A stretch of DNA of 64,000 nt, taken from NCBI GenBank assembly GCA_040766585.1, contig JAXGQE010000009.1, forward strand, positions 62,001-126,000, in the 5' to 3' direction. A program made the position numbers and the translations under genes. This document shows positions 15,640-23,819 of the stretch, one piece after another. The stretch comes from JAXGQE01 sp040766585 (lineage in GTDB: Bacteria; Bacillota; SLNR01). Positions within the stretch are counted from its first letter, which is position 1; each line of letters opens with the position of its first letter. The notes under the pieces were generated by a model. The model was given only the letters and a program-made list of their open reading frames with translations. It ran no database searches and was not told where the DNA came from.

Positions 15640-16613
15640 CTACTGAGCCAAGAAATCAGCCGTAAATGCATTTTCAATATCGGTGGTTCCTTCAATCAAT
15701 CCATTGTCGGTCAGCCAGGTCAGGTAATCCTGCCATACTGACAGCTTCTGATCACCCCAGACTGGTGCATCGGCCTGGTATTTGTCAGCCAACCATTCCT
15801 GACTGGCTTTGACCAGTTCTTCATCCAGTTCCGGAGCATAAGTCAAGAGTATGTCAGCGGCTTCTTCCGGGTTTTCCATGGCAAATTCATACCCTTTGGT
15901 TACGGCCCGCATGAATTTGCTGACACTTTCAGACTGGTTGGCGATCATATCTTCACTGGTCATCAGTACCGGTGTGTAGTAATTCAGCGCCGGATGGTAA
16001 TCGGCGATATTGATGAAGTTAAGTTCAATACCACGGATCTCAGCGGCTATGCCGTCCCATCCGTAAAATATCCACGAAAGTCGGCATGGTATTCGCTGGT
16101 GGTGAGAAAATCCACCGCTCCTGTGGTCAAGATTTCCACTTTTCCATAATCCCCGCCGTGCCGTGCCATCAGGGCTCGAATGGTGGCTTCTTCAATGGGG
16201 CTTCCCCACCCGCCGTATCTCATTCCTTCGAAATCTTTCGGCGTTTCGATCCCCTTTTCCTTCAGAGAGGCAAATCCGGAGGTATTGTTCTGGATAATCG
16301 CGGCAATGGACACCACCGGAATCTCTTCCAGCCGGGCCATGGTTACTGCTTCCTGACTGCTGACTCCAAACTGAGCCTGTCCGGATGCCACCAGCTGTTC
16401 AGCCGTGCCGGTAGCCGGCTGAATGATTTCCACATCCAGGCCTTCATCGCTGAAGTATCCTTTGTCCAGAGCCACATAGAGCCCGGTATGGTTGGTGTTG
16501 GGTGTCCAGTCCAGGGCCACGACCGTCTTTTCCGGTTGGGTCTGGCATCCAGCCAGCACCGACACCGCCAATAGCGCTACAATAATACTCACAATCCATC
16601 GTTTATTCAACAT
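15640..16613 (-). pseudogene. thiY: Substrate-binding protein of the thiamine-precursor ABC transporter, broken by a one-base deletion
   Basis: The N-terminal part (to 16047) has a lipoprotein signal (LLAVSVLAGCQTQ) and the NMT1/THI5-like start VALDWTPNTNHTGLYVALDKGYF. The frame fails at about 16080, where GAC-TTT-CGT-GGA should read GAC-TTT-(x)CG-TGG-ATA-TTT-TAC. Restoring one base gives DF-x-WIFYGWDGIAAEIRGIELNF and joins smoothly to the C-terminal half ending at 15640. The restored protein would be about 324 residues, normal for ThiY. The start is ATG 16613 after AGAGGTG. A one-base loss in an otherwise perfect gene in a complete operon may be sequencing error; if real, the transporter is dead. 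Confidence 0.8.
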
Positions 16614-16630
16614 TTTTTTCACCTCTTGGG

Positions 16631-17410
16631 TTAGTTTTCATCCATTTGTGTCCGGTACCGCTGCCACGGCATGGTCAGCCAGGCCGCTCCGTCCACCAAT
16701 TTAAACATGCCGATACTCAACAGCACCACGATTACAATGGCGGCAAACAACGACGGGGTGCTGTACGAATTCATCGCCCTCACCATGAAGACCCCCAGGC
16801 CCAGATTGGCCCCCAGCCACTCGCCGATGACGGCGCCCATGACGCTGTATGTGGCTGCGATTCTCAATCCGGCAAAGGCAGAAGGCAGCGCTGACGGCAG
16901 CTCAACTGAAAAAAAGATTCTTCCTGCCGATGCCCCCATGACGCGCATGAGATCAATGAGATCCGGGTCCACACTTTCCAATCCTTCCGTCAGGCTGATG
17001 ACGATGGGAAAAAAGCAGACCAGGATGACAATCAGGATTTTCGGCAGAGTTCCGTATCCGAACCAGATCATCATCAGAGGCGCCAGCGCAATAATGGGAA
17101 CCGTCTGAGAAATGACAAAAATCGGATACAACATCTTCTTCACAATTTTCACCTTGTGAATGACCACGGACAGCAAAAGCGCTACCAGAATGGAGCCGGC
17201 CATTCCCACCACGGCTTCATACAAAGTGATCTGGGCGTGCTGCATCAAAAGCGGGAAACGCTGGATGATGGTCTGCACAATGAGGGAAGGCGGCGGTAGC
17301 CGGTAGGCGGGAACCGCAAACAGGGTTACCAGCCACTCCCACAGCAAAAGCAGTGCCAACAGGAACAGGACGGAAATGAACCGTTTAGCGGTACTTATCA
17401 GTTTTTTCAT
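16631..17410 (-). CDS. thiX: Thiamine-precursor ABC transporter permease
   Basis: This 259-residue inner-membrane permease of the SsuC/TauC/ThiX type has about six helices and the cytoplasmic EAA-like loop RVMGASAGRIFFSVELPSALP, which contacts the ATPase. The start overlaps the end of the upstream thiamine-binding protein gene by 26 bp and thiY follows within 20 bp, so expression is coupled. It works with ThiY and ThiZ to import an HMP-like precursor. Confidence 0.87.
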   Translation of the reverse strand: MKKLISTAKRFISVLFLLALLLLWEWLVTLFAVPAYRLPPPSLIVQTIIQRFPLLMQHAQITLYEAVVGMAGSILVALLLSVVIHKVKIVKKMLYPIFVISQTVPIIALAPLMMIWFGYGTLPKILIVILVCFFPIVISLTEGLESVDPDLIDLMRVMGASAGRIFFSVELPSALPSAFAGLRIAATYSVMGAVIGEWLGANLGLGVFMVRAMNSYSTPSLFAAIVIVVLLSIGMFKLVDGAAWLTMPWQRYRTQMDEN

Positions 17411-17672
17411 TCATGCTTTCCCCTTCGCTGTTGTAGCTGATCTTGACGATGGATACCACTCGTTTCGCTCCTGCTTCAGTACACGCTTTCTGCGCCTTTT
17501 TCACAATCTCCATCAGTTCATCCAATTCTCCTTCCATGGTGGTTTCCAGAGGACCCACCATGTACGGAACGCCGGACTGCTGAATGACTTCGATGGCTTT
17601 GTCCACAACCGGGAACAGATCCTCTTCCGCCACAAACGGCAGCACCTGCAGACTGACATTGCATGTTGCCAT
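17385..17672 (-). CDS. Thiamine-binding protein, MTH1187/YkoF (DUF77) family
   Basis: This 95-residue protein has the family start ATCNVSLQVLPF, the central GVPYMVGPLETTMEGELDELMEIVKKAQKAC and the end GAKRVVSIVKISY, all of the MTH1187/UPF0045 fold. These proteins bind thiamine or its hydroxymethylpyrimidine. The start at 17672 follows AAAGGGGGTT; the frame extends to 17762 only through the riboswitch. It is the first gene downstream of the TPP riboswitch and probably shuttles or senses the imported compound. Confidence 0.85.
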   Translation of the reverse strand: MATCNVSLQVLPFVAEEDLFPVVDKAIEVIQQSGVPYMVGPLETTMEGELDELMEIVKKAQKACTEAGAKRVVSIVKISYNSEGESMNEKTDKYR

Positions 17673-17698
17673 ATAAAATAACCCCCTTTCATACGAAA

Positions 17699-17720
17699 AT
17701 ACTTCCCTCGAGGGAAGTAT
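17699..17720 (-). terminator. Expression-platform terminator of the TPP riboswitch
   Basis: A perfect 22-bp palindrome with arms ATACTTCCCTC / GAGGGAAGTAT, followed on the minus transcript by TTTTCG. It lies between the aptamer and the first gene, where ligand-bound RNA would stop transcription. Confidence 0.75.
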
Positions 17721-17740
17721 CGTTGATGATTCACATAGAC

Positions 17741-17830
17741 TCCCTACGCTGGCATTACCCAAACAGGTTCGAAGGGTCAGGACCGTTCAATCGTCCTCTC
17801 TCAGCCAGCCTTCGCCAGCTCCCCTTGTTC
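17741..17830 (-). promoter_or_regulatory. TPP (THI-box) riboswitch aptamer
   Basis: The minus strand contains the conserved THI elements in order: GGGGAGCTGG, GGCTGAGAGAGGA, then CCTGACCCTTCGAACCTG and TGGGTAATGCCAGCGTAGGGA. These match the pyrimidine- and pyrophosphate-sensor helices of TPP riboswitches. It controls the DUF77-thiX-thiY-thiZ operon, with repression expected when TPP is abundant. Confidence 0.95.
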
Positions 17831-17902
17831 CATATTCTGTTGTCCTCTTTCATGGTATCACATAGACTTTCTTACGTCAAACATACTTTCCAGGATCCAA
17901 TA

Positions 17903-18364
17903 TTAACCATAGATCCGCGGTTCTTTCAAAGCAACGTCTCGCTTTTCCAGAATCCGCTGAACCATCCCGGATACTTTTTCCACCAAATCCGCGCAGAACG
18001 CTTTGCGTCCGTCGCCCCAGAAATCATCATAGTCCCGAACCAGATGGTCGCAGACAATATTGGACAATGGTTCCAACCCTTCCTGAGCCAGCATCTTGCG
18101 GTATTCGGCCATACCTTCCTTCAACGCATCGGTGACAGCTCCCGTGGGGTTGGGATCCCCTAGATACTCGCCCAATACCATCTCTCCCGCTTTGATAGCA
18201 CCGCATTCGCCCTTCCCGGTGATACCGCCTTTTCGCAGCGACTGGTACGAAGCCGGCTCCAGGCCGAATGTGACGGCAATGGCAATGCCGCAGCTGTGAT
18301 GGGGGACTTCTTTTCCTTCATACACTTTCCGGGCATGGACCTGACGGTCCGTTAAATCTGCCAA
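17903..18364 (-). CDS. C_GCAxxG_C_C-family redox protein
   Basis: This 153-residue protein has the cysteine pattern that defines the family: HSCGIAIAVTFG, then GKGECGAIKAGEMVLG, and further cysteines at VCDHLV and FCADLV. These conserved cysteines suggest metal or Fe-S binding or thiol redox activity, but no reaction is established. It lies 22 bp after the B3/4-domain gene as the last member of the mutS2 operon. No signal peptide is seen, so it is cytoplasmic. Confidence 0.8.
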   Translation of the reverse strand: MADLTDRQVHARKVYEGKEVPHHSCGIAIAVTFGLEPASYQSLRKGGITGKGECGAIKAGEMVLGEYLGDPNPTGAVTDALKEGMAEYRKMLAQEGLEPLSNIVCDHLVRDYDDFWGDGRKAFCADLVEKVSGMVQRILEKRDVALKEPRIYG

Positions 18365-18386
18365 TTGAATCCCTCCTATGAATGAT

Positions 18387-19097
18387 TTAATCGATGGTCA
18401 TTTCCGGATGGTTTTTATCCACCCACCCAATCTGGACGGCTGCATTGGGGAATACCGAATGCAGGAGACCCGTCAATGCTTCCTGGGCCATTCGAATATC
18501 GGAATCGGTGACTCCGTAAAATCCGTCAATGGGGAAAAAAACCCTTTTGGTGCATGCATCCACTTTGCCCCGTTCTCCCTGCCGCCACACCCAGCGGCGG
18601 GTCCTCACTTCTTTGGCATCCCCGTAGACCAGTTCGTTTTCATCCACAATTTCCGTTTCAGTGCTGCCAAAAGGTGTAAACACTTCCCCTTCTTTGGTAA
18701 AGCGGATTTCGATATCGCCATCGATCCCGTCCATATCGTGGGCCCCCATGGGAACCAGATAGCGGACGGCCATGGCATTGGTGATGTTCACCACATTGTT
18801 GATCACGGGTAGTTGGGGTTTTTTCACCACTCTTTTGATCAGTGCTTCGATGGAACTGGGGAATCGGTTGGGGTTCATCTCCAACTTCTCAAAAGCATCC
18901 CGCCATACCCGAATGTTTTTATGTTCCCGAATGTCCGTGTCCACCAGTTTGGCGTGGGTTTCTGCCAATGCGTCTTCCATGATCTGGACAATGGTCCGGT
19001 CAACATGGGTATTATCCAGGCCGCTTGCTGTAACGACCGCTACGCAAAACTCCGGAAATACATCAAAGACTCTCTTTTCAATACGGAATGTTGTCAT
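18387..19097 (-). CDS. B3/B4 tRNA-binding-domain protein (free-standing PheT B3/4 domain)
   Basis: This 236-residue protein matches stand-alone B3/4 domains related to the editing region of phenylalanyl-tRNA synthetase beta: NPNRFPSSIEALIKRVVKK, LPVINNVVNITNAMAVRYLVPMGAHDMD, and a TRRWVWRQGERGKV stretch. It may hydrolyse mischarged tRNA or bind a small ligand; activity is not proven for these proteins. The start at 19097 follows AAAGGAGCG; the longer frame to 19172 lies inside dagK. The ATG overlaps the dagK stop codon. Confidence 0.82.
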   Translation of the reverse strand: MTTFRIEKRVFDVFPEFCVAVVTASGLDNTHVDRTIVQIMEDALAETHAKLVDTDIREHKNIRVWRDAFEKLEMNPNRFPSSIEALIKRVVKKPQLPVINNVVNITNAMAVRYLVPMGAHDMDGIDGDIEIRFTKEGEVFTPFGSTETEIVDENELVYGDAKEVRTRRWVWRQGERGKVDACTKRVFFPIDGFYGVTDSDIRMAQEALTGLLHSVFPNAAVQIGWVDKNHPEMTID

Positions 19098-19987
19098 TGT
19101 ACGCTCCTTTCGGGTACCAGAACTTGGACAGCCTGTGGGATTACCCGGATGTGACACGGCGTTAGGCCGCAAACTTCACCATCCCGGTGCACCGGCAGAG
19201 GAGGATCGCTGTCAATGGACAGTGATTCGACCTGCAAAACCTGGATCTTGGGATGATGGATGTGAACTCCCTGGTACATGTCCCGCCAGATAGCGAGAAA
19301 ATCCGGCAGCCTCAAATCCTTCAGGATGCAGATATCCAGCAGCCCATCATCCATCTTGGCATCGGGGGCGATCATCAGTCCCCCTCCATAATACGGGCCA
19401 TTGCTGACAGACACCATCACGGATTCATAGTTGGTTGTGGATCCATTCACCGATACAGTTAGCTGGGCCGGGCGGTATCCGGGAAGCATGGACAGCCCCA
19501 CCGCCATATACCCGGGAATCCCCCGCATCCACCTGCGCTGTTTGTATTGATCCAAAACCACTGAGTCAAAACCGATGCCGGCCATATTTAAAAACAATTT
19601 CGATCCGATCATCCCGGCATCAACGGTTCGGATGTGACCGGACAGCAGCGTGCTGATCACCTGCCGGGCAGATTCTTTCATCTGCAAAGACCGGGCGCTG
19701 GCGTTTCCGGTACCGCCCGGAACGATCAGCAGAGGGATCTGGCTGTCCAGACTGCCCCAGGCTGCATCACCCACCGTGCCATCCCCGCCGATGACCATCA
19801 CAACATCAAATCCGTCGGCTTTCGCTCTGCCAGTGGTAAGCCGTGTTTTTTCCGGCCCTTCCGCCGGACAGACGGACCAGGCATATCCTTTTGCTTTCAG
19901 TTTGGTTAATTCCTGCTCAATCCATTTCCAGATTCGAACCCCCCGCCCGTCGCCGGAGCCCGGATTCAGAATCACCTTGATGTTCAT
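19094..19987 (-). CDS. dagK: Diacylglycerol/lipid kinase family protein
   Basis: This 297-residue protein has the DAGK catalytic signature: ILNPGSGDGRG at the N-terminus, VIGGDGTVGDAAWG with the GGDGT nucleotide loop, and IVPGGTGNASARSL. The C-terminal beta domain has NMAGIGFDSVV and SNGPYYGGGLMIAPDAKMDDGLLDI. It phosphorylates diacylglycerol or a related lipid at the cytoplasmic face of the membrane, using ATP. It lies 77 bp after mutS2 and is coupled to the B3/4 gene by overlap. The exact lipid substrate is not certain. Confidence 0.88.
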   Translation of the reverse strand: MNIKVILNPGSGDGRGVRIWKWIEQELTKLKAKGYAWSVCPAEGPEKTRLTTGRAKADGFDVVMVIGGDGTVGDAAWGSLDSQIPLLIVPGGTGNASARSLQMKESARQVISTLLSGHIRTVDAGMIGSKLFLNMAGIGFDSVVLDQYKQRRWMRGIPGYMAVGLSMLPGYRPAQLTVSVNGSTTNYESVMVSVSNGPYYGGGLMIAPDAKMDDGLLDICILKDLRLPDFLAIWRDMYQGVHIHHPKIQVLQVESLSIDSDPPLPVHRDGEVCGLTPCHIRVIPQAVQVLVPERSVQ

Positions 19988-20064
19988 GCTGCACCTCGCA
20001 ATGCATTCTTCTGCAAAGAAATATTTTCGGCTTTTCGGCCGGTATCCCTGCCGATGCGGTCGAC

Positions 20065-21999
20065 TTAATTTTCATCCGTACCTTCTTCATCCAGCACTCG
20101 GACACGGTCGGTCAGTTTGCGCCCCAGGAGTTTATCGATCTTCCGGTCCTCTTTGCTCAGTAAAACAACCTTCATATCGTAATCGTCCGGATACAGTACA
20201 TCCCGGGATAGGTACGGCCTGACTCGCCGGTAACCGATAGTCCGTTTTTCACCTTTCACCACCAGTGTCAGCATCCCTTTTTCTTCGTCCACAGATGCAA
20301 CACGGGCTTTCTCACCGGTCTGCTTGATCACCACCATGTCTCCTACCTGTATGTCGGCCGTGTGATCCAGTACAGTGTCTTCCGATGGATGGGGCTCTGA
20401 CTCAGACGCTGCCGGTTGGCTGAGTATCGGTTGGACTTGAGCAGCCATAGGAGCTGGAATCGTTTCTGCATCCGGCTTTTTCAACCAGGCTGTTGCTCGC
20501 TGGATGACATGTTCCTCGATCCCCAGTCGGCTGGCAATCCAAAATGCATGACTGCTGCCGGACTCACCCATCTTCAGTTCATACAACGGTTTCAGGGAGA
20601 CCGGATCAAAGGTCATAGCGCCGTTGGAAAAATGGGGATGCTGCTCGGCCAGCAGTTTCAGGGAACCGTAGTGGGTGCTGGCCAACGTGATGGCTCCTTT
20701 TACCACCAACTCTTCCAGAATCGCTGCCCCCAGTGCTGCTCCCTCCGCCGGATCCGTTCCGGTTCCAATTTCGTCCAGCAGTACCAGAGACTGATCGTCC
20801 GCCTGTTGAATAATTTCAGAGACATGTTTCATATGCCCGGAAAAAGTGCTCAGCGACTGCTGGATGCTTTGCTCATCGCCGATATCAGCCATAATCTTCC
20901 CAAATACCGGCAGGGAGGTTCCCCTTTGGGCCGGCACATGGAGTCCGCACTGGACCATGGCCGCAAACAGCCCGACGGTTTTCAGTACCACGGTTTTTCC
21001 CCCCGTATTGGGTCCAGTGATCAAAAGAGTTCGGGTGGGGTAGGACAAATGGAGTGTCAGGGGAACCGCGTCCGACCCCAAAAGGGGATGCCGTGCCTGG
21101 ACCAGATGGATAGCCTGTTCCCGATTTAAAGCTGCCGGGATACCCTGGATCTCCAGACTGTACCGGGCTCGGGCGGCAATAAAATCAAAGAGGCTCATCC
21201 ACTCCAGGTTTTGTCTCATCTCCACAATTTTTGCCACCAGTTCTGCCGTCAGCCAAGCACGAATCTGGTAGACTTCCTCTTCCTCGTCCCTCTGCAGCGA
21301 TATTTTCTGCTCAGCCATTTTCCGGATACTTTCCGGTTCAATGAAAACGGTGGCCCCGCTGCCGGAAGAATCGATCATCATCCCTCGTACATGGGCACGG
21401 TACGCTGCTTTCACCGGAATGACATACCGACCATTTTTCAAGCTGACATAGGGTTCCTGGAGATAGCTGCGGATTGTTGAAGAAGCCATCAGCTGATTCA
21501 GTTTGTTTTGAATGTCGGTCTCGATTTTGCGGATCTGATCGCGAATCTTGGCCAGCCGACTGCTGGCGGTTGATGCGATGATGTTTCCATCCAATGCACC
21601 TTCAATCACATCGGATAGTTCGGAAAGCAAACGAACACCCCGGCTGTATCCACTCAAAAGTGGCGCCGTTTCTTCCTTTTGACGGAAATATTTTTTAATC
21701 TCCTGGCATCCCCGAATAAAGTCAGCCGCCAGAAAGAGATCTCCCGTCTCCAAAATGCTGCCAGCATCGGCCCGGTCCAGAAGATCGGAAATATCGTGCA
21801 GTCCGATTAACGGAATCTGGGCCCCGCCGTCCAGCAGGCCGCGAGCTTCCGAGGTTTCCGTCTGCCGCAGTTCAATCTGCTCATAGGCGGTCAGCGGCTT
21901 CATCCGCTGAATCTGTTTTCGTCCCAAACCGCTGGCGGTAAACCGTTCCAGCTGGTTGCGGACCATCTCGAAATCCAAAGCATGCAAATTCTGTTCCAT
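20065..21999 (-). CDS. mutS2: MutS2 family ATPase lacking the C-terminal Smr domain
   Basis: This 644-residue protein has the MutS2 core: helical lever/clamp regions (about 1-300), then the ABC ATPase with Walker A ITGPNTGGKTV, a GDEQSIQQSLSTFSGH segment and Walker B LVLLDEIGTGTDPAEG. A linker and a KOW-like segment (VGDMVVIKQTGEKARVASV) follow. The protein then ends in KEDRKIDKLLGRKLTDRVRVLDEEGTDEN. Typical MutS2 is about 780 residues with an Smr nuclease domain at this end, which is absent here. MutS2 suppresses recombination and has a role in rescue of collided ribosomes. ATG 21999 follows AAGGTAGG. It is preceded by a structured leader and a perfect promoter. Confidence 0.9.
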   Translation of the reverse strand: MEQNLHALDFEMVRNQLERFTASGLGRKQIQRMKPLTAYEQIELRQTETSEARGLLDGGAQIPLIGLHDISDLLDRADAGSILETGDLFLAADFIRGCQEIKKYFRQKEETAPLLSGYSRGVRLLSELSDVIEGALDGNIIASTASSRLAKIRDQIRKIETDIQNKLNQLMASSTIRSYLQEPYVSLKNGRYVIPVKAAYRAHVRGMMIDSSGSGATVFIEPESIRKMAEQKISLQRDEEEEVYQIRAWLTAELVAKIVEMRQNLEWMSLFDFIAARARYSLEIQGIPAALNREQAIHLVQARHPLLGSDAVPLTLHLSYPTRTLLITGPNTGGKTVVLKTVGLFAAMVQCGLHVPAQRGTSLPVFGKIMADIGDEQSIQQSLSTFSGHMKHVSEIIQQADDQSLVLLDEIGTGTDPAEGAALGAAILEELVVKGAITLASTHYGSLKLLAEQHPHFSNGAMTFDPVSLKPLYELKMGESGSSHAFWIASRLGIEEHVIQRATAWLKKPDAETIPAPMAAQVQPILSQPAASESEPHPSEDTVLDHTADIQVGDMVVIKQTGEKARVASVDEEKGMLTLVVKGEKRTIGYRRVRPYLSRDVLYPDDYDMKVVLLSKEDRKIDKLLGRKLTDRVRVLDEEGTDEN

Positions 22000-22035
22000 A
22001 CCTACCTTCCCTTCTTTTCCAAACTGGTATCGGAA

Positions 22036-22246
22036 CAGACAGAATAACGGATATATAGCAAAAACAACCGCGGAATCATAACCCGCGGCTGCTGATGACT
22101 GTCATGCGCCTGGTGTATGCTGATTCTGTCTGATCCAACCCGCAGCGGTGCACAACGAAACAGACAGACCCATCTGTCGGAATCATCCTCGCCGCTCTTT
22201 AACTGATTAAGGGTTGAACACCTTGACAGACATCCACATACCTCCC
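22036..22246 (-). ncRNA. Structured 5' leader RNA of the mutS2 operon (class unknown)
   Basis: From the predicted transcription start (~22246) to the ATG the mRNA leader is about 245 nt. It can fold as a closed domain: helix CAACCC/GGGUUG (22211-22216 with 22136-22141), inside it AGCGG/CCGCU (22192-22196 with 22144-22148), and inside that the hairpin GACAGA-UGGG-UCUGUC (22163-22178). Downstream, CAGACAGAAU (22123-22132) pairs perfectly with AUUCUGUCUG (22036-22045) and could also pair with the UCUGUC arm of the hairpin, so alternative folds exist around a terminator. I could not match it to TPP, SAM, cobalamin, THF, T-box or ZTP consensus sequences. Confidence 0.55.
22060..22090 (-). terminator. 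Intrinsic terminator inside the mutS2 leader
   Basis: On the minus strand AGCCGCGG pairs with CCGCGGTT (8 bp including one G-U) around a 9-nt loop and is followed by GTTTTTG. It sits between promoter and coding region, so it should be conditional. Confidence 0.65.
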
Positions 22247-22252
22247 GAAGCG

Positions 22253-22281
22253 ATTATACCTCTGGCTTGTTTCTTTGTCAA
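22253..22281 (-). promoter_or_regulatory. Perfect consensus sigma-A promoter of the mutS2 operon
   Basis: Minus strand TTGACA (22276-22281), 17-bp spacer, TATAAT (22253-22258): both hexamers and spacing match consensus. The -35 box contains the TGA stop of the upstream nitroreductase gene. Confidence 0.8.
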
Positions 22282-22844
22282 GAACGATCCTGTTTCCCAT
22301 AGCTTTGGAAAGAAAGCATGGATTCCAGCGGCTTCCGGGGTCGTGCCGCCGGTTCTTCGTCGGGATAACCGATGGCAAAGATCCCGAGAATATAGTGGCT
22401 GGCGGGACTGTTCAACGCTTTGCGCATGGGTATTTGTTCATAGTCTCCGACCCAGCAGATGCCCAACCCCAGATCATGGGCTTGCAGCATCAGGAATGAC
22501 CCGGCTATGGCCGTGTCGCGAATCACCTTTTCCCTCTGTTCCGAGTAGACAGGATCCATGACTTCGGTGTCCAACTGGGCATCCTTCACCCGGCCGGCCA
22601 GATCCGCCAAAAGCACGATCAACAGCGGGGCATGAGCCACAAATGACTGGTGATTGCAGGCCGCTGCAATTCGTTCAATCTGATCCGGGTCATCCACCAC
22701 CATGTATCTCCCGGGCTGGGTATTGTGGCCGGTGGGGGCTAAGCGGGCACTGTCCAGGATCATCTCGACTTTATCTTTTTCAACTGATGTCTTTTTATAT
22801 TTGCGAACACTTCTTCTGGTTTCTATTGCTTCGCGGACACTCAT
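22278..22844 (-). CDS. Nitroreductase-family flavoprotein
   Basis: This 188-residue FMN-dependent nitroreductase fold protein opens with SVREAIETRRSVRKYK (FMN phosphate contacts), then SARLAPTGHNTQPGRYMVV and the C-terminal LGICWVGDYE and ILGIFAIGYPDE segments. It probably reduces nitro compounds or quinones with NAD(P)H; the natural substrate cannot be told. It starts 20 bp after the superoxide reductase gene and is likely co-transcribed with it, suggesting a role in oxidative or nitrosative stress. Confidence 0.85.
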   Translation of the reverse strand: MSVREAIETRRSVRKYKKTSVEKDKVEMILDSARLAPTGHNTQPGRYMVVDDPDQIERIAAACNHQSFVAHAPLLIVLLADLAGRVKDAQLDTEVMDPVYSEQREKVIRDTAIAGSFLMLQAHDLGLGICWVGDYEQIPMRKALNSPASHYILGIFAIGYPDEEPAARPRKPLESMLSFQSYGKQDRS

Positions 22845-22863
22845 GCTGCCACCTCGTTGCTTT

Positions 22864-23259
22864 CTATTCTACCGTGATTTTCTTGCTGTAATCCCACAAT
22901 CCATGGATATTGCAGAAACTTTCCGCATACAAAACTCCGGATGCATTCAGTTTTATTTTGGCAGCAACCATGGGATCGGTGTATGCCGGACCCTGGTTGG
23001 CTCCAGCCGGAGACTCGCCGTGGGCATTGAAAAAGAAACTGCCCAGTTCAAAGGGGAATTTCCCTTCGTCGGGTTTGAAATACAGGTGAATCCAGCGAAT
23101 ATGATGCTCAGTGGTATTGGGATGGGCAATTTCTTCCCCCACCATGGCTTTAACTTCGAAGGCTTCCCCTGCTTTTACGGTGTCCGGAGCTTGTATCGTC
23201 GGAACATGCTTTTCACTTTTCCAGTCGGCACTCTGTATCAGATCTCCTAATTTTTCCAT
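22864..23259 (-). CDS. Superoxide reductase (desulfoferrodoxin, class II/neelaredoxin type)
   Basis: This 131-residue protein reduces superoxide to hydrogen peroxide. The iron-centre ligands are visible: EKHVPTI (Glu and His), HPNTTEHHIRWIHLYF (two His) and FCNIHGLW (Cys and His). The N-terminal rubredoxin-like desulforedoxin domain of class I enzymes is missing, so it is the one-iron type. It heads a two-gene unit with the nitroreductase and is divergent from a ferritin-like gene. This is typical oxygen defence of strict anaerobes. Confidence 0.92.
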   Translation of the reverse strand: MEKLGDLIQSADWKSEKHVPTIQAPDTVKAGEAFEVKAMVGEEIAHPNTTEHHIRWIHLYFKPDEGKFPFELGSFFFNAHGESPAGANQGPAYTDPMVAAKIKLNASGVLYAESFCNIHGLWDYSKKITVE

Positions 23260-23418
23260 GCGGTACGCCTCCTTGTATTCATTGATATTTATTCTATTCG
23301 CGTTCTTCCCGGCAAATCCCTTCCGGTACCTATGGGGAGACTCAGTGCAAAAAGGCAGGATTTACCTGACCGATGCCGAAAGTCAACTATGTAGATCAAT
23401 CGGAAAGGAGGGGCTAGC

Positions 23419-23724
23419 ATGCCAAGTTTTGAATCTCCGTTTGCTGTTCTCAAAGAGGATCGGAAACTGACGCATGAGGAACTCATACGGGCCATCCGCT
23501 TCATGATCGCCGCTGAGTACGAGGCCATTCAACTGTATATGCAGCTGGCTGAGTCCATCGACCATCCTCTGGCCAAGGACGTCCTCGTGGATATTGCGGA
23601 TGAAGAACGAGTACACGCCGGCGAATTCCTCCGTCTTCTGTATGAGCTGGATCCTAAAGAGAAAGATTTTTACCAAGAAGGCGCAGAAGAAGTGGAAGAA
23701 GAGATTGAGAAAATGAATGGCTGA
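23419..23724 (+). CDS. Short ferritin-like (half-ferritin) protein
   Basis: This 101-residue protein has two metal-binding helices, IRFMIAAEYEAIQLYMQLAES and LVDIADEERVHAGEFLRLLYE, giving E-x(n)-Y and D-EE-R-x-H carboxylate ligands. It ends in a glutamate-rich tail (EEVEEEIEK). One helix pair is only half of the four-helix ferritin/rubrerythrin bundle, so dimerisation would be needed to build a di-iron site, as in the ferritin-like cargo of encapsulins. No encapsulin gene is in this window. GGAAAGGAGG precedes the ATG. It is divergent from superoxide reductase, pointing to iron or peroxide handling. Confidence 0.75.
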   Translation: MPSFESPFAVLKEDRKLTHEELIRAIRFMIAAEYEAIQLYMQLAESIDHPLAKDVLVDIADEERVHAGEFLRLLYELDPKEKDFYQEGAEEVEEEIEKMNG

Positions 23725-23730
23725 GAAAAG

Positions 23731-23770
23731 AAAAAGCAGAGGTCGTATAAAATCGGTCCTCTGCTTTTTT
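23731..23770. terminator. Bidirectional terminator
   Basis: AAAAAGCAGAGG / CCTCTGCTTTTT arms with a ~15-nt loop between the ferritin-like gene (+) and the MFS gene (-). Confidence 0.8.
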
Positions 23771-23819
23771 GATGGAATTGTTTTGATGGATCCAGGAATT
23801 CAGTAATCGATCCGACTAT

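Noticed and set aside
22036..22246. T-box, THF or cobalamin riboswitch before mutS2
   Set aside because: No TGGNACCGCG T-box sequence, no B12 box, and similarity to the THF aptamer is limited to a few bases; left as an unclassified leader.
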